In this document: piece by piece, positions 16,391 to 25,036 of the stretch
Layout: the number at the start of each line of letters is the position of its first letter
Position numbering within the stretch: the first letter of the stretch is position 1
NCBI RefSeq assembly: GCF_016464385.1
Contig: NZ_JADMLH010000013.1
Span: 62,001-126,000, forward strand
Length of the DNA: 64,000 bases
From: Nucisporomicrobium flavum
Lineage (GTDB): Bacteria > Actinomycetota > Actinomycetes > Mycobacteriales > Micromonosporaceae
Direction: 5' to 3'
Translations under genes and position numbers: made by a program
The notes under the pieces: generated by a model
Told to the model about the DNA's origin: nothing
Database searches by the model: none
The model's input: only the letters and a program-made list of their open reading frames with translations

Positions 16391-17458
16391 TCAAGCCGCG
16401 GAAAACTTCATACTTTCCGGCCCGACGGACTCCGGCCCGCGGTCCGAGCGGTTGATCGCCGTCGAGCCGCGCACCACGAGCTCGGGCGGGAACACGTACT
16501 CCGAGCGCGGCGCGCCATGGCCGTTGATCTCGTCCACCAGCTGGCGGATGGCCGCGTTGCCCATCGCCGCCACCGGCTGGCGCAGCGTGGTCAGCGGCGG
16601 GTCGGTGAACGCGATCAGCGGCGAGTCGTCGAACCCGACCACCGACACGTCCCGCGGGACGCTCAGGCCCCGCCGCCGGGCCGCCCGGATCGCGCCCAGC
16701 GCCATCAGGTCCGAGCCGCACACGATGCCGGTGACGCCGCGTGCCAGCAGCTGGCCCGCGGCCACCTCGCCACCCTCCACCCCGAACAGCGTCAGCGCGA
16801 CGAGCTCGTCCAGGTCGCGGTCGCGCACGCCCAGCTCGCGGCGCATCGCCGTACGGTATCCGTCGAGCTTGCGCTGCACGTTGAGGAAGCGGTCCGGGCC
16901 GGAGATGAAACCGATGCGCCGGTGCCCCAGCGCGACCAGGTGGTTGACCGCGAGCTCGCCGGCCAGCCGGTCGTCGCAGGAGATGAACGGGGCGTCCAGC
17001 CCGTCGGCGAAGCCGTTGATCAGCACGATCGGCAGCGGCCGGTCCACCAGGCGGCGGTAGCGGTCGTGGTCGGCGGTGGTGTCGGCGTGCAGGCCGGAGA
17101 CGAACACGATGCCGGAGACCTGGCGGTCGAGCAGCATCTCGACGTACTCGTCCTCGGTCACGCCGCCCGGGGTCTGGGTGCACAGCACGGGCGTGAAGCC
17201 GGACTGCGACAGCGCGGACTCGATGGTCTGCGCGAACGCCGGGAAGATCGGGTTCTCCAGCTCCGGCACGATCAGGCCGACCAGGCCCGCGCTGCGTTTG
17301 CGCAGCCTTTCCGGGCGTTCGTAGCCGAGGACGTCGAGGGCCGTCAGCACCGCCTGGCGGGTGTCGGCGGACACGCCGGGCCGGTCGTTGAGCACCCGCG
17401 ACACCGTCGCCTCGCTGACCTCGGCCTGGCGCGCGATGTCGGAGAGTCGTGCGCGCAT
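16391..17458 (-). CDS. LacI-family regulator of the maltodextrin genes
   Basis: A 355-residue LacI protein. The N-terminal HTH and hinge read RLSDIARQAEVSEATVSRVLN...YERPERLRKR, and the periplasmic-binding-protein-like effector domain has LIVPELENPIF, IGFISGP and VSVVGFDDS. It sits between the amylase gene and the divergent maltodextrin transport operon, so it should repress both and release on maltose or maltodextrins (MalR/Reg1 type). ATG 17458 begins the HTH. GTG 17467 is an alternative that would give a leaderless start. Its own promoter overlaps the CTTGC array at 17485-17530. Confidence 0.9.
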   Translation of the reverse strand: MRARLSDIARQAEVSEATVSRVLNDRPGVSADTRQAVLTALDVLGYERPERLRKRSAGLVGLIVPELENPIFPAFAQTIESALSQSGFTPVLCTQTPGGVTEDEYVEMLLDRQVSGIVFVSGLHADTTADHDRYRRLVDRPLPIVLINGFADGLDAPFISCDDRLAGELAVNHLVALGHRRIGFISGPDRFLNVQRKLDGYRTAMRRELGVRDRDLDELVALTLFGVEGGEVAAGQLLARGVTGIVCGSDLMALGAIRAARRRGLSVPRDVSVVGFDDSPLIAFTDPPLTTLRQPVAAMGNAAIRQLVDEINGHGAPRSEYVFPPELVVRGSTAINRSDRGPESVGPESMKFSAA

Positions 17459-17484
17459 GGGCGTCACTGTAGACCCTGGAACTT

Positions 17485-17530
17485 CTTGCGGACGGCTTGC
17501 AAGCTCTTCCATTCATCGAAACGTCTTGCT
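17485..17530. promoter_or_regulatory. CTTGC operator array, maltodextrin divergent promoter
   Basis: Three elements lie between the LacI gene and the binding-protein gene: CTTGCG (17485-17490), the palindromic CTTGCAAG (17496-17503, within a 10-bp perfect palindrome 17495-17504) and CTTGCT (17525-17530). The spacing and divergent position suit simultaneous control of both transcripts. Confidence 0.65.
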
Positions 17531-17625
17531 AACGTCCCGGCAACGTACTGACGCCTCTCCGGCCCCTCTCTTCCCACACCCTCTCTGTGCAGCGGGCCGC
17601 TTCGTGCTGCCCGATAGGAGTAGAA

Positions 17626-18867
17626 ATGCGCACTAAAGCCATAGCCGCGATCGCCCTGATCGCCCTTGCCGCCGGCTGCAGCAGCAGCGGCGGCGACAAG
17701 CCCGGCCCCGGCAGCTCCGCACCGGCGGCGGGCGGCAAGCTCGTCATCTGGGGCGACGACAAGCGCGCCGCCGCGCTCAAGCCCTTCGCCGAGCGGTTCG
17801 GCCAGGAGAACGGCGTCACCGTCGAGGTCCAGGCCATCTCCAAGGACCAGCAGACCACCTTCGTCACCGCCTCCCAGCAGGGCAGCGGACCGGACGTGAT
17901 GGTCGGCGCCCACGACTGGATCGGCAACCTGGTGCAGAACGGCGCCGTCGACCCGGTCCAGCTCACCGCCGCCCAGCAGGAGGGCATCGCCCCGAACGCG
18001 CTCAAGGCCGTCACCTTCAACGGCCAGGTGTACGGCGTCCCGTACGCCACCGAGAACCTCGCGCTGATCCGCAACACCAAGCTCGCGCCCGACGCCCCGG
18101 CCACCGTGGAGGACCTCGTCGCCACCGGCAGGAAGCTGCGGTCGCAGAAGAAGGCGAGCGAGATCCTCTGCCTGCAGGTCGGGCAGAACGGCGACGCGTA
18201 CCACCTGTACCCGTTCTTCACCTCGGCGGGCGGCTACCTGTTCGGCCGGACCGCGGCCGGCGACTACGACCCCAAGGATCTCGGCGTCGGCAAGCCCGCC
18301 TCGATCGCGGCCTTCGAGAAGATCCGCAAGCTCGGCGAGAAGGGCGACGGCGCGCTGAAGCGCTCCATCACCGTCGAGAACTCGATCGCCACCTTCACCG
18401 CGGGCAAGTGCGCGTACCTCGTCTCCGGGCCGTGGGCGGTCACCGACGTCAAGAAAGCCAAGATGGCGTACGACGTGAGCCCCGTACCCGGCTTCGCGGG
18501 CGGCAAGCCGGCCCAGCCGTTCCTCGGCGTGCAGACCTTCTACGTGGCGGCCAAGGGCAAGAACAAGGCGCTCGCGCAGGAGTTCGTCACCAACTACGTG
18601 ACCGCCCCGGAACTGGCCGTCGCCCTGTACGAGGCCGAGCCGCGTCCGCCGGCGCTCACCGCCGCGTTCGACCAGGTCAAGGGCACCGACCCGGACCTCG
18701 CCAAGTTCGTCGACGCCGGGAAGAACGCCGTGCCGCTGCCCGCCGTACCCGAGATGGCCACGATCTGGGACCCGTTCGGCAAGGCCGAGTCCGCCGTCAT
18801 CGGCGGTGCCGACCCGAAGACCGCCCTGTCCGCCGCCGCCAAGACCATCTCGAGCCAGATCAAGTGA
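17626..18867 (+). CDS. Maltodextrin ABC transporter binding lipoprotein
   Basis: A 413-residue MalE-type solute-binding protein with lipobox LIALAAGC (Cys18). The mature part has GGKLVIWGDDKRAAALKPFAERF, GPDVMVGAHDWIGNL, VPYATENLALIRNTKL and CAYLVSGPW, characteristic of the maltose/maltodextrin cluster. ATG 17626 follows ATAGGAG at 17614-17620. It captures maltodextrins outside the membrane for the two permeases that follow in the same operon; its stop overlaps the next GTG by 4 bp. Confidence 0.92.
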   Translation: MRTKAIAAIALIALAAGCSSSGGDKPGPGSSAPAAGGKLVIWGDDKRAAALKPFAERFGQENGVTVEVQAISKDQQTTFVTASQQGSGPDVMVGAHDWIGNLVQNGAVDPVQLTAAQQEGIAPNALKAVTFNGQVYGVPYATENLALIRNTKLAPDAPATVEDLVATGRKLRSQKKASEILCLQVGQNGDAYHLYPFFTSAGGYLFGRTAAGDYDPKDLGVGKPASIAAFEKIRKLGEKGDGALKRSITVENSIATFTAGKCAYLVSGPWAVTDVKKAKMAYDVSPVPGFAGGKPAQPFLGVQTFYVAAKGKNKALAQEFVTNYVTAPELAVALYEAEPRPPALTAAFDQVKGTDPDLAKFVDAGKNAVPLPAVPEMATIWDPFGKAESAVIGGADPKTALSAAAKTISSQIK

Positions 18868-20459
18868 AGACCGCTCTCCTCGAGCGGGAAACCGCCCCGG
18901 CCGTGGCCCCGCGTGGGCCGCGCCGGGGCGGCGCCCGCGGCCGCCTCCTCACCGTCCTGCTGCTCGGGCCGGTCGCCGCGATCGCCCTCTGGGCAGCGTT
19001 CCCGCTGCTGGAACAGGGCCACTGGATCGCCCTCGGCGTCCTGGCCGCCGCCACCGCGGGACTCTTCTACCTCTACCTGAGCCCGCGCCACGTGCCGGCC
19101 AAGTACCTCGTGCCCGGCACGCTCTTCCTCCTGATCTTCCAGCTCTTCCCGGTCCTCTACACCGCGTCCACGGCCTTCACGAACTTCAGCGACGGCCACC
19201 GCGGCGACAAGCGGGACGCCGTCGTGGCGATCCAGACCGCCTCGGTCACCCGGGTGCCCGGCTCGGCGGAGTACGTCCTCACGGTGGCCACCACCGGCGA
19301 CCCGGCGACCGGGCCGCTCAGCTTCCTCGTCACCGACCCGGCGACCGGGCGGGTGTCCGCCGGGACCGCCGGCGGCCTGCGGACCCTGCCGCCCGGCGAG
19401 GTCACCGTGAACCCGGCCGGCCGGGTCACCGCCGCCGCGGGCTACACCGTGCTGACCGGCGGGCAGGCCGCCGCCCGCGGCCGGGAGATCACCGGCCTGG
19501 TGGTGCCCACCGCCGGCGGTGCGATCCGCTCCCAGGGCCTGACCCGGGCGTACGAGGGCCGGGCCGGGCGCGCGTACGACGAGGGTTGCGACTGCATCCG
19601 CGAGGCGGCCACCGGCAAGACCTGGACCGCCGACGACGGCCGGGGCGCGTTCATCGCCGCCGACGGCGAACGGCTGGCGCAGGGCTGGCGGGTCGGCGTC
19701 GGCCTCGCGAACTTCACCCGGCTGATCACCGACCCGGCGATCTCCGGGCCGTTCGCCCGTACGCTCATCTGGAACTTGATCTTCGCCCTGGCCTCGACCG
19801 GCGGGACGTTCGTGCTCGGGCTCGGCTGCGCGCTCGCCCTGCACTCGCCCCGGATGCGCGGACGCGCGCTCTACCGGACGCTGCTGGTGCTGCCGTACGC
19901 GATGCCGTCGTTCGCCATGCTGCTGGTCTGGCGGGACATGTTCAACACCGACTTCGGCCTGATCAACAACCTGTCCGGCCTCGGCGTCGACTGGTTCGGC
20001 GGCGCCACGTCCGCCCGGATCGCGGTGATCCTCGTGCAGCTGTGGCTGGGGTACCCGTACATGTTCCTGGTCGCCACGGGCGCGCTGCAGGCCATCCCGG
20101 CGGAGCTCAGCGAGGCGTCGAAGCTGGACGGCGCCGGCCCGTGGCAGTCGCTGCGCCGGGTCACGCTGCCGCTGCTGCTGGTCGCGCTGACCCCGCTGCT
20201 GATCTCCTCGTTCGCGTTCAACTTCAACAACTTCAACGCGATCTACCTGACCACCGACGGCGCCCCGTTCGCCGCTGACAACCCGGCCAACGGCGCGACC
20301 GACCTGCTGATCACGTACACGTACCGGCTGGCCTTCGGCGGCTCGGGGGCCCAGTACGGCTTCGCCGCCGCGGTCTCGGTGTTCATCTTCGTCATCGTCG
20401 CGGTGATCTCGGTGGTCAGCTTCCGCCGTACCCGCCGGCAGGAAGAGGTCTATTCATGA
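18864..20459 (+). CDS. MalF-type maltodextrin permease
   Basis: A 531-residue inner-membrane permease. It has several N-terminal TM helices and a large extracellular insertion (about residues 105-285) equivalent to the MalF P2 loop. Then come the core helices with the EAA loop EASKLDGAGPWQSLRRVTLPLL that docks to the ATPase. GTG 18864 overlaps the preceding stop (GTGA). No malK-like ATPase gene lies in the operon, so it probably uses a shared ATPase of the MsiK kind encoded elsewhere, as in Streptomyces. Two cysteines in GCDCIREA sit in the P2-like loop and are unusual. Confidence 0.92.
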   Translation: MKTALLERETAPAVAPRGPRRGGARGRLLTVLLLGPVAAIALWAAFPLLEQGHWIALGVLAAATAGLFYLYLSPRHVPAKYLVPGTLFLLIFQLFPVLYTASTAFTNFSDGHRGDKRDAVVAIQTASVTRVPGSAEYVLTVATTGDPATGPLSFLVTDPATGRVSAGTAGGLRTLPPGEVTVNPAGRVTAAAGYTVLTGGQAAARGREITGLVVPTAGGAIRSQGLTRAYEGRAGRAYDEGCDCIREAATGKTWTADDGRGAFIAADGERLAQGWRVGVGLANFTRLITDPAISGPFARTLIWNLIFALASTGGTFVLGLGCALALHSPRMRGRALYRTLLVLPYAMPSFAMLLVWRDMFNTDFGLINNLSGLGVDWFGGATSARIAVILVQLWLGYPYMFLVATGALQAIPAELSEASKLDGAGPWQSLRRVTLPLLLVALTPLLISSFAFNFNNFNAIYLTTDGAPFAADNPANGATDLLITYTYRLAFGGSGAQYGFAAAVSVFIFVIVAVISVVSFRRTRRQEEVYS

Positions 20460-21385
20460 CCGACTGCACCGAGCCACGCCCAGGGTGGGCGGGCGACGGC
20501 CGTGGCGGTGAGGGCCAGGAGGGCATGAAAATGAGGCTCAGCATGAGGTGGTTCTCCGCCGTGGGGTGGCGGCACGGGGTGGCCGTCGTCGCGCTGCTGT
20601 TCTCGCTTTTCCCGATCGTCTTCGTCGTGTCCGCGGCGCTGAACCCGCTGGGCACGCTCTCGTCGACCACCGTTCTGCCGCGCGGCGCCTCGTTCGGCAA
20701 CTTCTCGCGGCTGCTCACGGAGACGCCGTTCCCGCACTGGTTTCTCAACTCCGTGCTGATCGCCGGGGTGTCGGCCGCCGCGTCGGTGTTCCTGTCGGCG
20801 CTGGCCGCGTACGCCTTCAGCCGCCTGCGGTTCCGCGGCCGGCGACCCGGCCTCCTGGCCCTCCTGCTGATCCAGATGTTCCCGCAGTTCCTCGCGATCG
20901 TGGCGATCTTCCTGATGTTCTCCACGATCACCGAGCTGTGGCCGCCGATCGGCTTCAACCGGTCCTGGGGCCTCATCCTGCTCTACCTGGGCGGGGCGCT
21001 CGGCGTGAACACGTGGCTGATGAAGGGCTTCTTCGACACCGTGCCCCGCGAGCTCGACGAGTCCGCCACGATGGACGGCGCCTCGCACGCCCAGACGTTC
21101 TTCCGGATCCTGCTGCCGCTGGTCGCCCCGATCCTGGCGGTGTCCGGCATGCTCGCGTTCATCGGCACGATCAACGAGTTCCTCATCGCCAACGTGTTCC
21201 TCACCGACACCGGCGCCAAGACCCTCCCGGTCGGCATGTACGGCCTCGTCGCCGGCGAACGCAACAGCAACTTCGGCATGTTCTGCGCGGGTACGCTGCT
21301 GACCGCCGTACCGACCGTGCTGGTCTTCCAGGTGTTGCAGCGTGCGATCGTGACCGGGCTGACCGCGGGAGCCGTGAAGGGCTGA
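20456..21385 (+). CDS. MalG-type maltodextrin permease
   Basis: Up to 309 residues with six TM helices and the EAA loop ELDESATMDGASHAQTFFRILLPLV. Two starts are plausible. ATG 20456 overlaps the previous stop by 4 bp (ATGA), while ATG 20525 or 20531 follows a much better ribosome site, AGGAGG at 20516-20521. The extra N-terminal residues are hydrophilic and not family-like, so the shorter form may be the real product. It pairs with the MalF-type subunit to form the channel. Confidence 0.9.
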   Translation: MTDCTEPRPGWAGDGRGGEGQEGMKMRLSMRWFSAVGWRHGVAVVALLFSLFPIVFVVSAALNPLGTLSSTTVLPRGASFGNFSRLLTETPFPHWFLNSVLIAGVSAAASVFLSALAAYAFSRLRFRGRRPGLLALLLIQMFPQFLAIVAIFLMFSTITELWPPIGFNRSWGLILLYLGGALGVNTWLMKGFFDTVPRELDESATMDGASHAQTFFRILLPLVAPILAVSGMLAFIGTINEFLIANVFLTDTGAKTLPVGMYGLVAGERNSNFGMFCAGTLLTAVPTVLVFQVLQRAIVTGLTAGAVKG

Positions 21386-21448
21386 AATCGCCGGATCTGG
21401 GCATTGCAGCGGTCACGACGTCAGCGCGGAGCGCGGGAGGCTGAGGCA

Positions 21449-22204
21449 ATGCCGGAGTGGTTGCAGGCCGGGGGATGGGGGCTGCTGGCGGGGTCCGCCC
21501 TGCTGGTGGGGGCCGCGGTGGGGTTCCTCGCGCCCGTGCCCCGGCATGTGGTCGCCTCGATCATGGGCTTCGGGGCCGGCGTCCTGCTCTCCGCGGTCTC
21601 CTTCGAGCTGATCTCCGAGGCCAACGAGAAGGGCGGCCTGGTCCCGACCGTGCTCGGCGCCTCCGGCGGCGCGATCGCCTACACCGGCTGCAACGTCATC
21701 CTGGCCCGCCGCGGCGCCCGGCACCGCAAGCGGTCCGGCGATCAGCAGCCCTCCGAGGAGGAACAGGGCGGCTCCGGCACCGCCCTCGCGCTGGGTGCCC
21801 TGCTCGACGGCATCCCGGAATCCATCGTGATCGGCACCAGCCTGCTCGGCGGGGGAGCGGTCGGCGCGGTGACCGTCGCCGCGGTCTTCATCAGCAACGT
21901 GCCGGAAGGGCTGTCCAGCGCGGCCGGCATGCGCAACGCCGGCCGCAGCGCCCGCTACGTCTTCGGCCTCTGGACGGGAATCGCGGTGATCAGTGGGCTG
22001 GCGGCGGTCGCCGGCTACACGCTGCTGGGCGGCGCGCCGGCCGCCGTTCTCGCCGCGGTGACGGCGGTGGCGGCGGGCGCGATCCTGGCCATGGTCGCCG
22101 ACACGATGATCCCCGAGGCGTTCGAGAACGCGCACCTGCTGATCGGGCTGGTCACCGTGGCGGGGTTCCTGGTCGCCTTCGCGCTCTCCAGCTCGGGCGG
22201 CTGA
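21449..22204 (+). CDS. ZIP-family divalent metal transporter
   Basis: A 251-residue membrane protein with about eight TM helices. The two ZIP metal-site segments are seen as LDGIPESIVIG and ISNVPEGLSSA, and a soluble Lys/Glu-rich loop lies near residues 90-108 (RHRKRSGDQQPSEEEQ). It should move zinc or a similar divalent cation; direction and selectivity cannot be told. ATG 21449 follows GGGAGGCTGAGG. It is separated by 63 bp from the maltodextrin operon and not obviously linked to it. Confidence 0.85.
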   Translation: MPEWLQAGGWGLLAGSALLVGAAVGFLAPVPRHVVASIMGFGAGVLLSAVSFELISEANEKGGLVPTVLGASGGAIAYTGCNVILARRGARHRKRSGDQQPSEEEQGGSGTALALGALLDGIPESIVIGTSLLGGGAVGAVTVAAVFISNVPEGLSSAAGMRNAGRSARYVFGLWTGIAVISGLAAVAGYTLLGGAPAAVLAAVTAVAAGAILAMVADTMIPEAFENAHLLIGLVTVAGFLVAFALSSSGG

Positions 22205-22314
22205 AGCTCCTCCGGCTCGCGGGGCATCTCCGGGCGGCCGGGGCAGCGCGGACGGGGTCCGGACCAGTACCCTGACGCGGCTCCGCCGTCCGTGCCCGAT
22301 CCCCGAGGTGAGTC

Positions 22315-22986
22315 GTGTCCTACCCCCAGCAGCCCCCGCCCCCGTTGCCGTACGGCGCGCCCCCGCCGGCCGCGCCCTATCCCGGGCAGGGCTGGCATGC
22401 ATCGGCTCCCGCCGCCGACCCCTACGCCGGCGCGCCCTCCTCGCCCGCGCCGTATGCATCGGCCCCCTACGCGCCGGCCTCCGGCTCCTACGCGCCGGCC
22501 TCCGCCCCCTACGCGCCGGCGCCTGCCCCGTATGCGCCGGCGCCCGGGCCGGGAGCGGGGTCGGCCGCGGGCTACGGGGCGATGACGGTCACGGCCTGCC
22601 GGATGTGCGGCAGCGTGCCCGCGGCGGCCGCCACCTTCCGCGGCCACCAGGGCTTCATCATCGTGATGCGCTTCCTCAGCCTGGAGGGCCCGTTCTGCCG
22701 CGACTGCGGGCTGGCGACCTTCCGCCGGATGACCTCGCGCACGCTGGTGCAGGGCTGGTACGGCTGGGCGTCGTTCATCATCACGCCGATCACCGTGCTC
22801 ATCAACCTCGTCCGCCGGGGCCGGGTGGCGAACCTCGGCGCGCCGCAGCCGAACCCGTTCGGGCCGAGCCGCCCGCCGATGGACCCGGGCCCGCGCCTGC
22901 TCCAGCGGCCGATGACGATCATCGGCCTGGCCGTACCGTTCGCGCTGGTCGTCCTGATCGCCCTGCTGGCGTCCCAATCGTCCTGA
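22315..22986 (+). CDS. Pro/Tyr-repeat membrane protein with zinc-ribbon core
   Basis: A 223-residue protein. Residues 1-90 are Pro/Ala/Tyr repeats (YAPAS, YAPAP). Residues 95-130 carry a four-cysteine ribbon (CRMCG...CRDCG) that could bind zinc. Two hydrophobic segments follow (about 147-165 and a C-terminal TM at 200-220). GTG 22315 is used. The architecture, a disordered Pro-rich cytoplasmic tail plus a zinc ribbon plus TMs, is common among actinobacterial proteins of unknown function. No enzymatic signature is visible. Confidence 0.75.
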   Translation: MSYPQQPPPPLPYGAPPPAAPYPGQGWHASAPAADPYAGAPSSPAPYASAPYAPASGSYAPASAPYAPAPAPYAPAPGPGAGSAAGYGAMTVTACRMCGSVPAAAATFRGHQGFIIVMRFLSLEGPFCRDCGLATFRRMTSRTLVQGWYGWASFIITPITVLINLVRRGRVANLGAPQPNPFGPSRPPMDPGPRLLQRPMTIIGLAVPFALVVLIALLASQSS

Positions 22987-22999
22987 CCGCCCGCCGGGC

Positions 23000-23059
23000 C
23001 CGGGGAAACGCCGGGTCCGGGGAAACGCCGGGCCGGGGACTCCCGGCCCGGGGACTCCC
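23000..23059. terminator. Bidirectional terminator built from two tandem repeats
   Basis: The gap between the convergent genes ending at 22986 (plus) and 23077 (minus) holds a 16-bp unit twice (23000-23015 and 23017-23032) and a ~15-bp unit twice (23031-23044 and 23045-23059). The sequence folds as stem 23028-23037 with 23042-23051 around the loop GACT. Without U-tracts it is a GC-rich terminator candidate usable from both sides. Confidence 0.55.
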
Positions 23060-23076
23060 GGCCCGGGTGCCGGCGC

Positions 23077-24801
23077 TCAGCCGCCGATGAGCGTGCGGAT
23101 CCGGTCGGCGCCCACCGCGAGCAGCAGCGTGGGCAGGCGCGGCCCGGTCTCCTTGCCGATCAGCAGGCGGTAGACCAGCACGAAGAACGACCGCTGCGCG
23201 ACCTTCAGTTCCTGCGTCGGCTTGGTGTCCGGGGGCAGGCCGGCCATGACCTTGGGTACGCCGTACACGAGCGTGGTCAGCCCCTCGAGCGACCAGTGGT
23301 CGTCGAGGCCCGCCGCGAGCAGCCGCAGGGACTCGCGCTGGTCGTCGTCCAGCGAGGCGAGCAGCTCCTTGTCCGGCTCGGCCAGCACCTGGGTGCGCGC
23401 CTCCGCCGGGAGCTGGGTGGTGACCCAGGTCTGCGCCTTGTCCAGCCGCGGGCGCACCTGGGCCAGGTCGGTGACCGGGCGCTGCGGGTCGATGTCGCGC
23501 AGGATGCGCAGGGTCTGCTCGTCGTGGCCGGTCGTGATGTCGACGATCGAGGCGAGCGTCCGGTACGCGATCGGCACCGGCGTGCGGGGCAGCGTGACCG
23601 CGGCGGTGCGTACGGCGCGGTCGTGGGCGGACACGTCGGCGGGGGCGGCGGTGCCCGCGGCGATCTTGCCCTCGAGCGCGTCCCACTCGTCGTACAGGCG
23701 CTGGATCTCCGCGTCGAACGCCACCTTGAACGACTGGTTGGGACGGCGGCGGGCGTACATCCAGCGCAGCAGCGGCGCCTCCATGATGGCCATCGCGTCG
23801 GCGGGGGTGGGCACCGCGCCGCGGGAGCTGGACATCTTGGCCATGCCGGTGATGCCGACGAACGCGTACATCGGGCCGATCGGCTGCTCGCCGCCGAAGA
23901 TCTCGGTGACGATCTGCCCGCCGACGACGAACGACGAGCCCGGCGACGAGTGGTCGACGCCGGAGGGCTCGAAGTGCACGCCCTCGTACGCCCACCGCAT
24001 CGGCCAGTCGACCTTCCACACCAGCTTGCCCCGGTCGAACTCGCTGAGCAGCACGGTCTCGGTGAACCCGTCGGCGCACACGTACGTCATCGCGGTGGTC
24101 TCGTCGTCGTACGCGGTCACCGTCGTGGTGTCCTTGCCGCACGACCCGCAGTAAGGCTTGTACGGGTAGTAGCCGCTGCCCGCGCCGCCGTCGTCCTCGT
24201 CGGCGGCGCCCGAGCCCGCGGCGGCCTCGGCGGCAGCGGCGGCCTCGTCGGCGTCGAGCTTCGCGTTGGCCTTCGGCGCGGCGGTGCGGCCCTTGGTGCG
24301 GTAGCGGTCCAGGATCGCGTCGATCCGGTGCCGCTCGCGCATGGCCAGCAGGATCTGCTCCCGGTACGCCCCCGAGGTGTACATCTCGGTCTGCGAGATG
24401 CCGCGGTACTCCACGCCCAGCTCGGCCAGCGAGTCGATCATCGCGGCCTTGAAGTGCTCGGCCCAGTTGGGGAAGCGGCTGCCGGGCGGCGCGGGCACGG
24501 CGGTCAGCGGCTTGCCGATGTGCTCGGCCCACGACGCGTCGATGCCGGCCGGCACCTTGCGGAACCGGTCGTAGTCGTCCCACGAGATCAGGTGCACGAC
24601 CTCGTGGCCGCGCCGGCGGATCTCGTCGGCGACCAGGTGCGGCGTCATCACCTCACGCAGGTTCCCCAGGTGGATGGGCCCGGACGGGCTCAGCCCGGAC
24701 GCGCACACCACCGGCCTGCCCGGCGAGCGGCGCTGCGCCTCGGCGATCACCTCGTCGGCGAACCGGCTCACCCAGTCGACGGCTCCTGCAACTTCAGCCA
24801 C
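23077..24801 (-). CDS. lysS: Class I lysyl-tRNA synthetase
   Basis: A 574-residue class I LysRS (archaeal-type, unlike the usual class II enzyme). The HIGH-like motif is SGPIHLGNL (40-48) and the KMSKS-like motif AKMSSSRG (near 320). It has a cysteine pair in PYCGSCG and the helix-rich C-terminal anticodon domain of the family. An acidic Ala/Glu/Asp/Gly-rich insertion of about 35 residues precedes the PYKPYCGSCG segment and looks disordered. GTG 24801 begins the conserved sequence. The frame continues upstream, but that extension is Arg/Pro-rich and not family-like. It charges tRNA-Lys. Whether a class II LysRS also exists in the genome cannot be seen here. Confidence 0.93.
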   Translation of the reverse strand: MAEVAGAVDWVSRFADEVIAEAQRRSPGRPVVCASGLSPSGPIHLGNLREVMTPHLVADEIRRRGHEVVHLISWDDYDRFRKVPAGIDASWAEHIGKPLTAVPAPPGSRFPNWAEHFKAAMIDSLAELGVEYRGISQTEMYTSGAYREQILLAMRERHRIDAILDRYRTKGRTAAPKANAKLDADEAAAAAEAAAGSGAADEDDGGAGSGYYPYKPYCGSCGKDTTTVTAYDDETTAMTYVCADGFTETVLLSEFDRGKLVWKVDWPMRWAYEGVHFEPSGVDHSSPGSSFVVGGQIVTEIFGGEQPIGPMYAFVGITGMAKMSSSRGAVPTPADAMAIMEAPLLRWMYARRRPNQSFKVAFDAEIQRLYDEWDALEGKIAAGTAAPADVSAHDRAVRTAAVTLPRTPVPIAYRTLASIVDITTGHDEQTLRILRDIDPQRPVTDLAQVRPRLDKAQTWVTTQLPAEARTQVLAEPDKELLASLDDDQRESLRLLAAGLDDHWSLEGLTTLVYGVPKVMAGLPPDTKPTQELKVAQRSFFVLVYRLLIGKETGPRLPTLLLAVGADRIRTLIGG

Positions 24802-24834
24802 GATCCCCAACTTCCGTCCTCGTACCCTCGGCCA

Positions 24835-24948
24835 CCATTTTCCCGGATGGCCTCCGGGCGGCTGCGGGCCGGGGGTGGGCGGGGCCGCACGGTGGCCTCG
24901 GTCCGCAGCCGGTCGGTGCGGGACGGCGGTTCGCCGGCCGGGAAATGG
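24835..24948 (-). promoter_or_regulatory. Nested inverted repeats in the LysRS 5' leader
   Basis: An outer pair, CCATTTTCCCGG (24835-24846) with CCGGGAAATGG (24938-24948, one bulge), encloses an inner perfect pair, CGGCTGCGG (24859-24867) with CCGCAGCCG (24903-24911). On the minus strand this lies 33-147 nt before the synthetase start, so a transcript from the far end would carry a structured leader. No T-box consensus was found. A role is unproven. Confidence 0.35.
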
Positions 24949-25006
24949 TTTTCTGGCGGGCCCACCCGGACGCCTCTTTCGGTTGGCGAAAGAATCGATC
25001 GACAAG

Positions 25007-25036
25007 TTGACCGACATTCGTGAGGACTGATACAAG
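25007..25036 (+). promoter_or_regulatory. Possible promoter of the STAND-ABC gene
   Basis: TTGACC (25007-25012) and TACAAG (25031-25036) are 18 bp apart. If this is the promoter, the transcript would start near 25043, downstream of the GTG at 25020. The protein would then begin at a later codon, for instance GTG 25083. The -10 match is partial. Confidence 0.4.
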
